64,000 nt of DNA from Euclidia mi (taxonomy: Eukaryota; Arthropoda; Insecta; Lepidoptera; Erebidae): positions 919,898 to 983,897 of the forward strand of contig OX123199.2 of NCBI GenBank assembly GCA_944739405.2. The letters run 5' to 3'. The position numbers were made by a program, and so were the translations under genes. The first letter of the stretch is position 1. Every line of letters begins with the position of its first letter. Positions 34,546 to 45,645 of the stretch are shown here, one piece after another. The notes below the pieces were generated by a model, which was not told the DNA's origin, ran no database searches, and was given only the letters and a program-made list of their open reading frames with translations.

Positions 34546-36490
34546 AAACAAAAATATGGATATATTCAGGCTTTTTGATTAATTACGTTTTTTTTGCTTT
34601 GTAGTGCTTTGAAATATTTTTAATTTGTTTTGCAAAATGCATTTCAGTTCAGTTAGTTAAATCAAGCATATGACGTTTATATTTTGTTTAGAAAATTAAA
34701 ATTACATTGGGACTTGAAATCGAGAGCGGTTCCAATATGAGATAGTTAAGTTGGAAGGGTTGTTAATTTATAGCTGAAATCAATAGCGTCAAGCTTTTAC
34801 TGTACTCAATTGGGTGATTAGTGGTCGATGCATTTATTGTTGTTAACATATATCTATCATTCTAAACGAACTGTAGATACTTGCTTTATAATTATGATGG
34901 TGCTACTGTTTACATAATTGGGTATGTACAGTATGGTTTATTATCGAATATTAATAAAAATATCCACGTAGTAGTTGTCGTTATAAAGGGATAAAGATTT
35001 ACAATTTCATAAAATAATCTGATAAGTCTGATTTTTGTATTGCAGTATTACTGAGAGATAACATTTGAAACAAAGAATTGTACAGACACACTTACATAGG
35101 TATGTTTTATGGCTACAAAAGAGGCTTCGTATTTTACGGTTGCGAACCTCAGATTTATATAGTAATAGTTATTTCGTATACAACGGAATTTTATTCATAT
35201 TGTGTTTAAGTGCGTCAATTAATTGAGGGTGTTCCATGAAAGGGAGTTCGTGTACAACATAAATGGATACTTTGATATGTATCATAAGATGTTATATTAT
35301 CTATACATGTAAGTTGTATTTTCATGAGTGGTGATATAATTGGATCGATTCACACAAAAACATCTGTTAATAATGATAAAGTTGAAAGCGTATGACTGTA
35401 GGTGTGTCACTGGCGTTCGGTTTACGGAAAAAATAAGATATTTTTAATATTCATTGTATTAAAAATATCTTATCTTTTCAGTAAACCAATGAGCGGTTTC
35501 TTTCACCCACGTGCGAATCGAGAAATCTGGTTTTCTTTTTAAATCAGTCATTCACCGGAATGTATGAGGCACGTGTCTCGTTACAGCTTTATTTTTGAAG
35601 CAATGCCTACTCTTTAATCAAGACGGCTATTCTGATAACTCTGATCGATATCCTGCGAGTATCAAGACTGTCACGTAGCTGCCCACCCCCTAATAATTAA
35701 TTCATGCATACGTTTACACGTATTTCGCGAGAATATAGTCACACTTTCTAAACTTTTTACAAGGTAAGGCAACAAAGATAACTATTGATATTTCTTTGAA
35801 GGCATAATAAGGAAGGTTTTAAGCTTGTGGCGCAGTTTGAACATCCTATAATAAGTTCTTATAAAACGAGTACGGGAAGAAATAAATATTTCAATTGATC
35901 TTTAATTGCAGTTAGATTGACAATATTTTGGGCTTAAATGAAAGTGTTTATTTTGTTACTGTTTATTTAAATTACATTATTAACAAATTGTCATCTTAAC
36001 AGCCTTTAAGAAATTGTGCAGAAAATGAACAGTCAAACTGTCTGCTACAAATCTCTATACTTGTAAAAAAATATATACCTGTAAAACGTTATCGTTACAA
36101 TGTCAATTCTACTTCACTACTGTTTTTACCAATACGTATGTAGTGGTCTATACCTATTATTTTAGGAGGCCAAATCATGCCTACACCTTGAGCTTTGTTG
36201 GAATAAATTCCAGATGACCTTTATTTTTTATGGCAGTTCAGTTCGAGTCACACGCTTATCTCCGCGTTGTTTTGTTGTATACGATTTCTTGCTGACACTC
36301 AATATTGACTACGAGCTCTTTTGAGATTGTGAGCCGACCTACGCCGCGTGTGCTACGATGCCGATCGTAGACGATGCATCATACTACTCATTTTGTGGGA
36401 CCAACGCCTCATCGCCGATATCGTGGGATATAGTGTAAGTGGTCATCCACATCTCCATCCAGTGGAAGAAAATCTTCGCAGAGGGATTTT
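34546..36490. other. Long non-coding stretch
   Basis: Mostly AT-rich; contains the foldback at 35414-35491. 36300-36480 is less AT-rich and ends in a donor-like GTAAGTG (36438) but gives no recognisable protein. Confidence 0.4.
35414..35491. repeat. Foldback hairpin, 17-bp perfect core
   Basis: Perfect arms at 35433-35449 and 35457-35473 (ATAAGATATTTTTAATA and complement) with a 7-base loop. The symmetry continues imperfectly outward (GGTTTACGGAAAA / TTTTCAGTAAACC) to about 75 bases in total. A pre-microRNA-like size is noted, but a miniature transposon is equally possible. Confidence 0.6.
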
Positions 36491-36549
36491 TAATTATTGA
36501 AAAATACATTGTTATCAGACTCTGAGAGAATCTCTACGTTAATATTTTT

Positions 36550-37180
36550 TTATATATATTCACGCCTGTATCTTTTTCGGGTCGGGATCTTGAAGGTGAA
36601 GCGTTACAGCGACCGGCTTATGGCTGTAAGGGTGCTTATTGAAGGGGTTGCGACCCATTTGATAAGTGCCTATGCGTCACAGGCAGGTTGCAGCAACACA
36701 GTCAAGATGGCATTCTGGAATCAACTTGGTGATGTTCTTCGTCAAATCCCGTTCTCACTGGGAATCATTTTGGGTAGTGATCTGAACGGTTATGTGGGTG
36801 AGGAGTGTGAGGAATTTGAGCGTGTTTACGGTGGCTTTGGCTGCTATGGCAGTAACGAGGCAGGGAAGTATAATCCTTTGAATTTGTGTGGCTGCCGACC
36901 TTGCCATTGTGAACACGTACTTCAAAAAGAAAGCCAAACACCTTGTCCCCTACAAGAGTCGTGGCACGCGACCCAGATCGATTTCCTACTTACCAGAAGA
37001 CACCATATCAGCGAAGTAGCCAACTGCAAGGTGAGAGTGTCACGGCACGACACAGCCTCCTTTTCATGGACCTCCGCGTGAAGCCCAAAGGCAACTGAGC
37101 CGCCGGCATTATGTGTAGGAGCCTTTAGGTAGCATGAATTGAATGGAGTAAACTAGCTAAAATGCAGTAAAATTTAAAAA
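36550..37180 (+). pseudogene. RTE LINE endonuclease fragment (RTE-2-like)
   Basis: The readable part starts near VKRYSDRLMAVRVLIEG (about 36597) and includes THLISAYASQAG, SDLNGYVGEECEEFERVYGG and QIDFLLTRRHH, the layout of an APE-type endonuclease core. Small frame slips replace the stretch around 36870-36960. After 37080 the sequence continues as RVKPKGN and fades by ~37180. Neither the 5' end nor the reverse transcriptase is present, so this is an internal remnant. It may belong to the family at 20285-21229. Confidence 0.75.
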
Positions 37181-37367
37181 CACTGTATATTAAAGGAGTT
37201 TTCACAATTGACTAACAAACATCTTACAATTTAAACTGCTGTGAAGTTATTAAATACTGCATGTTTTTTGGTTTTTAATATAAAAATATAAAAGATACTA
37301 CGGCTTTAACTGGTAAACATTGAGTATTTTAACAAATCTGTGACAATTTTTTTTTTCTCGTGTGACC

Positions 37368-37491
37368 AGAAGGCTGGGTTGTACTTGGCCCAAAAATTTA
37401 GCATTGCCATTCAACGTGGCAATGCTGCCAGCGTTCTGGGCACGCTCCCGGTCGACGGCGATGTGGAGGACTTTTATGACGCCCTCTAAAT
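37368..37491 (+). other. Orphan coding scrap ending in a stop, origin unknown
   Basis: A 40-codon open stretch reading CDQKAGLYLAQKFSIAIQRG, then NAASVLGTL and FYDAL before a stop, between poly-T runs. I recall similar phrases at the ends of predicted insect element proteins but cannot name the family. No start codon or neighbours. Confidence 0.4.
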
Positions 37492-37621
37492 TATTTTTTT
37501 TTTTCGTTTTGTTTGTTTTGTATATACATATTTCGTAGAATAGTATTTTAACATTTAAGTTATGTTTAATTAAATAGGTATTTAGTGGTATCTAAATAAT
37601 ATTATGTACTTATTTTCTTAT

Positions 37622-38000
37622 TAAGAGGCAGCGATAGCCTAGTGGAAATACCAACAGACTGCCATGCAGAGGGTATCGGGTTCGAATCCACGGCGCGCAC
37701 CAATGACTTTTCGGAGTTATGTGCGTATTGAATTATAAATTATCGCTTGCCCCGTGCCTCGGAGAGCACGTTAAGCCGTCGGTCCCGGTTGTCATGAAGA
37801 TCTTTGACAGTCGTTATAGGGCGTCAGTACCTTCTAAATAATCTGACACTAGTCTAAACCATGGAATATGGCTATCCCTTCGGGTTGCGGAGGTTAGACA
37901 GGCAGTCACTCTGCGGAAAAGCTAATATTCAGCCAAATCCGGTTAGACTAGAAAGCGGACCTCAGGTTGAAACTGGGATAACGCTAGGAGAATGATGATG
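37622..38000 (+). mobile_element. tRNA-headed SINE, type A, full length
   Basis: Second complete copy of the element at 29469-29840, opposite strand. 14-bp target duplication ACTTATTTTCTTAT at 37608-37621 and 38001-38014. Head GGCAGCGATAGCCTAGTGG, B box GGGTTCGAATCC, body with GAGAGCACGTTAAGCCGTCG, tail AACTGGGATAACGCTAGGAG then GATGATG. The two copies differ at scattered positions. Confidence 0.92.
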
Positions 38001-38014
38001 ACTTATTTTCTTAT

Positions 38015-38720
38015 AACTTCATGTTAAAAAAATTATGTAAATACTTTTAGTAGACTAACAAAAAAAAAGAAATAAACCGGACAAGTACGAGTCGAACTCG
38101 CGCACCGAGGGTTCCATACAAACCTGTAGATATATATATAATTATTTAAAAAAATGTGTGATGTTACTAAAAATTTAAAGCCAAATTTCAAGATTTTTGA
38201 AGTAGGTATCGTTTAGTTCTGACTTGAGCATATGATTTGAATTTCAATTTTATAGTTCTACGGGTTCATGACGAACGGCGTAGTACCCTTAATATATATA
38301 TATATATATATAGACTCACGCCTGTATCCCCGAAGGGGTAGGTATTTTTTAATAATTTTAGTACATTTAAAATTGTTAAAAATATTCTAATTATATGATG
38401 TAACTAAAAATTTACGGTATTTTGCCATTTTTTCTTATATTTTTATTTATTTTTCCTATCTGTGCTATAGACGTTGCTTTTTGCCAAATTTCAAGATTCT
38501 GAGTTCAAGGGTAGTAAGTTTTGATTGCCTTGCGAGTAGTTGCGAGTTTGAAAATATGCTTAAATTGCTGTTTCTGTTGACTGCGCTGACATAGAAGTTT
38601 GATTTTATTACAGCTTCACGGTGTTATAGACCTAAGTATTTGATATGAATTTCAATTTAATAACTCTACGCGTTCACGAAGAAAGAGGTAGTAACTTTAT
38701 AATGTTTAAAAATGTCTTTA
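38015..38720. other. Non-coding stretch with TA microsatellite and SINE tail
   Basis: A (TA)n run at about 38291-38312 is followed on the minus strand by a type B SINE tail scrap (38312-38345; CCCCGAAGGGGTA). The rest is unremarkable. Confidence 0.5.
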
Positions 38721-38725
38721 TTATA

Positions 38726-38870
38726 GGTACTAGCTGCTGCCCGCGACGTCGCCTGCGTGAACGCTATCCAGCACCAAAAATACCTACGATTATACCTTTT
38801 AAAATAACGTTATTTACCCGTTTCTTCTTTACATTTCATATCTACAGAAAGTGCAGTAACAGAGGCTGTC
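38726..38870 (+). repeat. Common lepidopteran repeat fragment
   Basis: Opens ACTAGCTGCTGCCCGCGACG, a phrase like the one at 49668. Probably the edge of a non-autonomous mobile repeat; family uncertain. Confidence 0.4.
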
Positions 38871-38928
38871 TTTTGTAAAATTGACTTTCAAAAAGTGCTG
38901 ATTTTCAGCCTGCTTTGAATAAATGACA

Positions 38929-40699
38929 TTATGGTGCAGATGGAGAAAATAATGAATAAGGAATAGAGAATAGGGTAAAAATACATACTTGTAGGACTGC
39001 TCGATAAACAAGATTAGTGGTCTGGCTCTCCGCAGCCAAAATGTAAAGAGATTCAAGACTGGTGAAGCGGAAGCAAGCGACGTACAGCTGCCCATATGAG
39101 AAGGAGCTCATCATGAGGTCGGCACCCGTTGCCCTCAGTGTCAGCTCCTGCGACTTATTAATGGTCGTCGCGAAGCAAAGACTCACGGGGAACTGTACGC
39201 GCTTGAACTGGAACGGGAAGTATGAGGTATGAGAGGAATGCGTGGTATAAATACTGCCTCGCCGACGCCACAACCCGTAAGTGTATGTGGAGCGAGATGA
39301 CTTTAAGGCGGTTGCGGACTTTAATAGGATCCAAAGAAGCATAATCGGGACACCGACCTTCAGTTTGATGGTATGCACTGGAAGTCCACTTGCTGACAGG
39401 GAGTTCAGAAATTTTAGGGATAATGTGTAGCGTCGTCTTGCTCGACGACAGTGTTTATAAAGGTGTACACCACTTAATTCCCCTCAATTTCTACGAGAAT
39501 GCATTCGTTAATTGCTGCAGCCTGATCAGTTTTGGGAGTCAGAATGGCCCGCTCACACACCCAAGAATTCTGCTGATATCCCCGTACACAGAGCGAATGA
39601 TTTCTTCTTAGCTAGATACAACTCTACCGGAGACTCGGAAAGACTCGGAAGCACCACCTAGCCACCTTTCTTCTCTGGTAAACAGCCTTCGCCAAGACTA
39701 AGAAGGACATGGGAGAAATTTTGAGCACGTGCATTGCCACCGAGCCGAGCTCTCATATTAATCAAGCACAGCGTACAAAGTCGTGACCACAACGAAGATC
39801 GTTTCAACGAAGCATTCACCTCGTCAGCCCTCAATGCCCGCGTCACCATGGGAAGCGTTTGTTGGGAATCGTCACTGAACAGAACTGCGACCACCCATCA
39901 AATGCTCGTTTCTGCGGATGTCCTGCAGGGTTCTGTCCACGGCCTCAACAGCTTTCCTATTGCCCATCGTACTCTCATCGCATACGATCAGAGAGCAATC
40001 CTTGAGCACGTGACCCTTATCACTGTTACGTGACACACCGCAAACAGGCGTTTCGGCGCTTTCTAAATCGATGGAAATTTGAAACATGGCACGTGCTGTC
40101 TTGCCTCCCGGAAGCAGTGTGGCAGCGATTCCCGACGACGCTACAGCAAGGGCAATTTTGCCTTGCCTCCTGCCGTCGGTCCCCGACGACCATGAACGGG
40201 GCATGCTGAGAGCGATCTCTTCTGAACCGGAGCTCCTGCTCTTAATGATCTTCAATCGACCGAGAAAGAGAAGTGCGCCACCGCTGCGAGACTCAGCGTG
40301 GCGCTCCCGGTCGCTTTCCAGTCGAGCTTCTCGCGTTTCGTCACACTCACAAAATCGAGCGGCATCTGTGCTAGAGCGCTAGGAACTTAACCTCGTCTCT
40401 CGCTGCGTGTACGTCTCTGACGCGCGAGACTCAGCATGGCGCTCCCAATCATTTAATAGCCGCATTTCGTATGCTTCTATACTTTCCAGCGACCGCAACG
40501 ATGCATTTTGAGTACGCATAGTATCTAATCGGGACTGGCGCGACGTACTACATTCTCCACGTCTAGTTTCCGCTTTGTGTTCTCGATGAGTAGCCACCCT
40601 TACCCCACACTCAACGACGGTTTCAAGAGATCGAGCTCACCTCTTCCTTCAAGAATCATTTGAGGATTGGGATAGATTAGACCGTTTTCTAGGCATTTT
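38929..40699 (-). pseudogene. Helitron Rep/helicase, decayed and internally deleted
   Basis: Minus strand. An ATG at ~40699 begins MPRKRSNLSQS, and 40597-40379 gives the Arg-rich start region (RLDTMRTQNASLRS). The Rep (HUH) domain and most of the N-terminal half are missing. 40255-39872 carries the helicase region with ASSGIAATLLPGG and Walker B CSLIVCDEST. 39894-39658 has DDSQQTLPM and LRADEVNASLK. 39378-38929 has TTINKSQ and FSYGQLYVACFR, the helicase end. Between these, RAILTPKTDQAAAINE is visible near 39540. Helitrons move by rolling-circle replication; this copy cannot. The termini (TC...hairpin-CTRR) were not found. Confidence 0.85.
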
Positions 40700-41290
40700 G
40701 ATTATTTTAAGTTTAGATAACAGAAAATAATTTACACACTGAGAATTTACACACAGATAATGATAGCTAAGCAGTAGTCCGATTGAAGTTTATTTAAGTA
40801 ATATTTATTTATTTCAGGAAAATGTTTTCACGTTAGCCTTTAAGTACTGACGTGGTTTAGTCATATCATAAATTGTATAGTGACTTATCACAGACGGCTT
40901 AAACGACGATAGTAAATAATCGAAATAGGTCATATATATCTACTGATTTGTACATTATTTACTTGTATTATCATTCGTTTATTATTATTCTAGCAAGACA
41001 GTAACAAATCAACAACATTTTCATATAAGATACATGATACTTTCAAATGAATATTTGGGCAACTCGCTCGGTGCAATGCCATCGCAGGTCGCGCCCTGTG
41101 GTCGCTCATAGGAGCTCAGAGAATGGCGTGGACTACAATTGTAAACCGCGCGACCGATTGCGTAAGTATTTTTTCCTTCTTCAATGTTATAAAATTTTGT
41201 ATATTTGTATCTATAATTGACTTAATTGCTATAATTAGACTATATTTATTAACATTTGCTGTTATAACATAAGTTTACTTATATTTTAGT
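40700..41290. other. Non-coding stretch
   Basis: AT-rich except 41060-41170, which is GC-richer and ends at a donor-like GCGTAAGTAT (41159-41168). One frame there is open but not recognisable. Confidence 0.35.
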
Positions 41291-41296
41291 ATAAAT

Positions 41297-41613
41297 ATGG
41301 AGGATAATTGCCGAGCTGCACAGATAGAAGCATGGATTGATGAATTTTGTAGCGCAAACGAAAATAGATCGATTTGACTCGAATGAAGCCACTGGCTCAT
41401 AAGAGAATCGAAGAAAATCATTACCAAACATCCTAACAATCAAGATGAAACTCAAGCAACTACTGCAATATCGAGCAACGTAGTGCGTCATTTCCATGAC
41501 TGTGAAGAAGCCGCAGTATAAACATCAGAAAAATGTGTACCGAGTGCAACAAGTTTGCATGTGGGCATCATTTGAAGATTATGTGTCCATCCTGTGCAGA
41601 AAATCGAATTTAG
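41297..41613 (+). pseudogene. piggyBac-like transposase, C-terminal remnant
   Basis: The last codons (about 41533-41613) read CTECNKFACGHHLKIMCPSC then a stop: paired C-x2-C and C/H ligands spaced as in the cysteine-rich domain that ends piggyBac transposases and binds the transposon ends. The upstream sequence to 41297 is coding-like (EDNCRAAQIEAWIDEF) but broken by stops. No DDD catalytic core is seen. Confidence 0.55.
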
Positions 41614-41682
41614 TAGTTAGTTTTTCATACATATATTATGTGTGACCTCAATTTGAGAAAATAATGTCTTATGTATGCTTAA

Positions 41683-44017
41683 TAATGTCCGTATTTATGC
41701 AAAAAGGAACCACACGACAAATCTAGACTTTTGCTTTTTTTGAAGAATACTAATTTAAAAGTGGTTTATTTTCTTATTCAAAAAAGATCCACATGATTTT
41801 TCCCTTGGAAACAAGTAATACAAAAAGCAGAAAGGAACCAACAGCAAAAACACACATTATACATATTGCAAAACCGAACCATAGCACCATGGGACTCGTT
41901 TCATCAAACAAATAAACCATATAAATTCCATGTCATTTTATACAAAACAGATCCACAGATACTTGGTACCATTATACATTAAAATATTTCTATTATTAAA
42001 AATTATTATAATACACCAAATGGAACCAAGTTTCTGTGGTACCATTATGCGTAAAATAAATTCATATTTGATTTGACTAATTCTTTTTTTTGCAAAATGG
42101 AACCACAAGCATTCGGTTCTACCATGTATAAATAAATATTGTAAACAGCAGAACCACAAGTACGTGATTTTATTGTACTGCGGCAGGCGTAAACTTTAAG
42201 TTTGAAATTCTAGCTGAAATTGACAGTTTTTACAAAGACCTATACGCATCATGGAAGTCTAAACTCTTGAAACTAGGCAATGATGACTATAGAGCCCAAC
42301 TCCCGCGCCAATATACGGAGAACATCCCTGATGTCAACCAAGGCGAGGTACGAGAAGGTCTTGTGCAACTTAAGAACAATAAGTCTCCATAAGATGACGA
42401 AATCACCAAAGAGTTCTTAAAAACAGGGGGGACAGTAGTCCTGAAAGAGCTGGCGTGCCTCTTTTATTCCATTATCCATCAGGGCCTTACAGCTCAGGCG
42501 TGGATCAGGAGTGCGGTTGCCCTGTTTGTTTTGTTGCCCTTCAAAAAAAGGTGACAAAATCTCGCTGAAAACATATAGACACATTTCATTCTTTAGCCAC
42601 CTCTACAAGTTGTTCTCGAGAGTGCTAATAAACAACCTCGCCAAAAAACTTGACGATTTCCAGCCACAGGAAATAGACCACATCCATACTGTTTGGAAGA
42701 ATATACAGAAGACCAATGAGTACAATAAGCCGCTGTGTATGGCTTTCGTGGACTACGAGAAGGCCTTCGACTCCATCGAAACCTGGGTGGTTCTGGTTGC
42801 TCTGCAGCGGTCGTACCGATTGGCGCTACATCGAGGCGTTGATATGAGGCAGGGAGACTTAATATTTCAATCAGCTCTTCACCGGCGCACTCAAAGACAT
42901 CTTTAACATGCTGGACGGGCTTGGACTGGGCATCAAAATTTACTGCAAATACATCTCACACCTTCGGATTGCTGACGATATCGTCATCGTTGCGGAGTCC
43001 CTGGAAGAGTTGAGCGGGATGCTCTACAGCCTAAACGGAGCCCCTCAACGTGAACTTGTCTCGGCATGAACTGAACAAAACCAAGATTATGTTAGACGAA
43101 CTCATCATGTCGGGATCGGTTTATGTCCAAGGATAGATGCTTGTTGTCCAGCTGGGTAGCAATAACTTCGAGAAAGGAATGGACCGGAGTGTCCAGTTGG
43201 GTTGGGCAATGTTTGGCAAACTACGTCAAGTTTTCTCTTCGCCCCTACCACAATGCCTGAAGATCAAAGTCTACAACCAATGCGTCCTACCTGTTATGAC
43301 GTACGGTGCCAAGACGTGGACACTCACAGTGGGACTAGTCCCCAAACTTAAAGTTACGCAGCGAGTATAAAATCCGTAACGAAGTTATCCGACAAAGAAC
43401 CAGAATTACCGACATAGCTCACAGAATAAGTAAGCTTATGAGGCAGTAGACTGGTGATATCTGCAGCAGTACTGATGGCCGATAGGCCAAGCTTGTCCTA
43501 GAGTAGAGAACACGACTCGGTAAGTGTAAGGGTGGCACCCAGTTAGGTAGACTGACGACCTGAAATCGAGGCTGGGACAAAATGGTTGCAAAAGGCTAAG
43601 AACCATGTGGCGCGTGTTGGGAGAGGCCTATGTCCTGCAGTGGATTGCTATAGGCTGCATATCAAAGGTTTATTACGATAATACTTAGTTTCATGTATGT
43701 ATATTGGTAAATCCATGGCCTTACCGATATACAAGAAACCCATGGTTTGTGGTTCTTTTTTGCATATGAGGAAAGCTATTGGTTAGTAAATATTAAAAGG
43801 AACCATATGCACATTTTCTTCATTATCTAGAAAAATTAAGAGTATCCTGAGCAAATTTATATACACATACTTAAATTAGTAATTTATCAATAAAATTATA
43901 TAAAATAAATGTAATATTTTCCTTAATCTAACAAAGCTGCACATGTTTTTGTAAATTCATTGGTATCTCAGAAGTGCGTTTTTGCTGGGTGGTTCCTTTT
44001 TGCATAAATACGGACAA
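41683..44017. mobile_element. TTAA-flanked inverted-repeat element interrupted by an RTE copy
   Basis: The outer ends read inward as TGTCCGTATTTATGC followed by AAAAAGGAACCAC, on the plus strand from 41686 and on the minus strand from 44016. TTAA flanks both sides (41679-41682 and 44018-44021), the duplication used by piggyBac and Kolobok-type elements. Both halves carry many degenerate GCAAAA.GGAACCA units in either orientation. No transposase lies inside. Positions 42206-43672 are an unrelated RTE insertion. Confidence 0.65.
42206..43672 (+). pseudogene. RTE LINE (BovB-type), 5'-truncated
   Basis: Plus strand, several frames: EIDSFYKDLYASWKSKL and QLKNNKSP (42206-42400); a shifted frame 42511-42906 with ISFFSHLYKLFSRVLINNL and motif A CMAFVDYEKAFDSIE; the YADD equivalent reads as RIADDIVIVAESLEEL near 42965; VYNQCVLPVMTYGAKTWTL (about 43270-43330); and the conserved 3' end AGGCCTATGTCCTGCAGTGG (43625-43644). 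Damaged by at least four frameshifts or stops. It sits inside the TTAA element. Confidence 0.85.
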
Positions 44018-44021
44018 TTAA

Positions 44022-45185
44022 GGACGATTCTTTTTGTGATACTTTGGTTCAGTACGCTATCAATATAAGCTTCGTATGCATGGGACAATTATCCATCTAC
44101 GTGAACTTCGGCTTCGCTTCGTATGTCGATAAATTCGCTGTAATTACTGTAAACCTCATGCAGCGTATTACAGATTGCCTTGTAAAATGATATCGCAGTT
44201 TGCAGGATACGTCTGACAATAGAGGATTAATTGGAAGAGAATTAGAACACAGCTTCGTTACCTTTCAAACGGGCCGGTCGTGCAACGTAACTTTTGCATC
44301 AAATCGAAGATTAATAAATCCAATGTGCCTGTGATGCATTGTTGTGGCGAGCGGCAATATCGAGCCCCGCTGCGTCAATATTCTCTTCGACGGGGTACAG
44401 ACAGACACTATCACAGCTTAGCAACACACTCTACTTAAATGCCTTACTGGCTGACGCATAGGTAGGCGTATCGTATTGGGAAAACGTAATACGTAAATGA
44501 CAAAAAAGCCTATGCCATACATTTTGTAGAAGTTAAAGTTGTTTTTTATGTGCAATTTCTCAGAACAAATGTTGTTCATGATAACGAATACAATCGCCCC
44601 TAAGGGGTTTGTAATGTACTAAGGATAACGTTGTACCTATTTAACCTTTGACTGATATTTATTTGGTTACTAAGTGCATATTACATAATCTGTTATATTC
44701 AACATTCATATCGACACATTTCTAAAGAATCAAGTTCGAAAAAAATATTACGCATAAGTTCAGACCTAAGTATATGACATCGGCATAACTGTTTTTCAAA
44801 GCAGCCTCACATTACATAAATATATTTATAAAACAACGTGTTTAAAATGTTGTTTCCTTGAATCGTTTGACTTAAAAAACAATTTTTTGTAAGCATGATG
44901 TTAAGCCTATTGCCTATATTACTGTTTACAAAAGAAATTCACACTTACTTCACCTTGTTGAGAATTCCCAAACTGTTATTGCCAGAATTCTATAAAGAAT
45001 GGACCTCACCAGTCAATAGTGGCATATATTTTAACCGGAACATCCGTCACGTCTTGCAATTAATTCAGTTTTAGGCAACACTTCACAAAAAACTTTAACA
45101 ATGAAAAATTTTTTTATTAATGTACGCGCTATAACTAGGTATATTAAATTCTTCTTCTTTTTTTTAACAACTCTCGCACTTGGAA
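44022..45185. other. Non-coding stretch
   Basis: No gene supported. Confidence 0.45.
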
Positions 45186-45365
45186 TTAATCCCGTATTCG
45201 TGCGGGGAATTCTACAAACATACAACCAACTGACACAATGAAGACCCAGACTCGAAACAATTTATGGATCACACAAAGTGTTGTTTCGTGGGGGAATTGA
45301 ATCGGCAACACTCAGCGCAGTGCCAAGCGAGGCGGCCGCTTAAACGACTACGCCAACCATGCAAT
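45186..45365 (-). repeat. SINE-like repeat, type C, copy 2
   Basis: Read on the minus strand: GGTTGGCGTAGTCGTTTAAG (A-box side), CCGATTCAATTCCC (B-box-like), then ACACTTTGTGTGATCC, GTTGGTTGTATGTTTGTAG and a T/A-rich end. Partner of 22377-22545. Confidence 0.6.
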
Positions 45366-45645
45366 AATTAAAAGATGCAACAATTAGAATAACGTACAAA
45401 GAAACAGTTCAAAACATAACGAACAACCACCATAATGAAAACTTTTGTCGTCGTCTGTGCTCAAGACAGAGATAGTAACAGGAATACTAAGGTGTGACAG
45501 AGACACATCACATCGCACCGAAACTACCAAAGAAGCACGAAGTTGCATAAAGTAAAAAAAGTGATGTCCAATGTACGTGTTTGACGCACAATTGAATAGA
45601 CTTTTAATTAATTAGAAAAATATACCCACGTGTATTCAATTACAT
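45366..45645. other. Non-coding stretch
   Basis: Nothing recognised. Confidence 0.4.

Noticed and set aside
36497..37081. Complete 194-codon gene
   Set aside because: The start region is unrelated AT-rich sequence; the rest is a frame-damaged RTE endonuclease.
37622..37700. Possible tRNA gene (A and B boxes)
   Set aside because: The same head recurs at 29840 and 31248 followed by a long body and flanked by target duplications, so it is a SINE promoter.
41060..41170. GC-richer patch with a GTAAGTAT donor, considered as a host exon
   Set aside because: Only one short unrecognisable frame is open and no acceptor or neighbour exon could be supported; may belong to the adjacent decayed piggyBac element.
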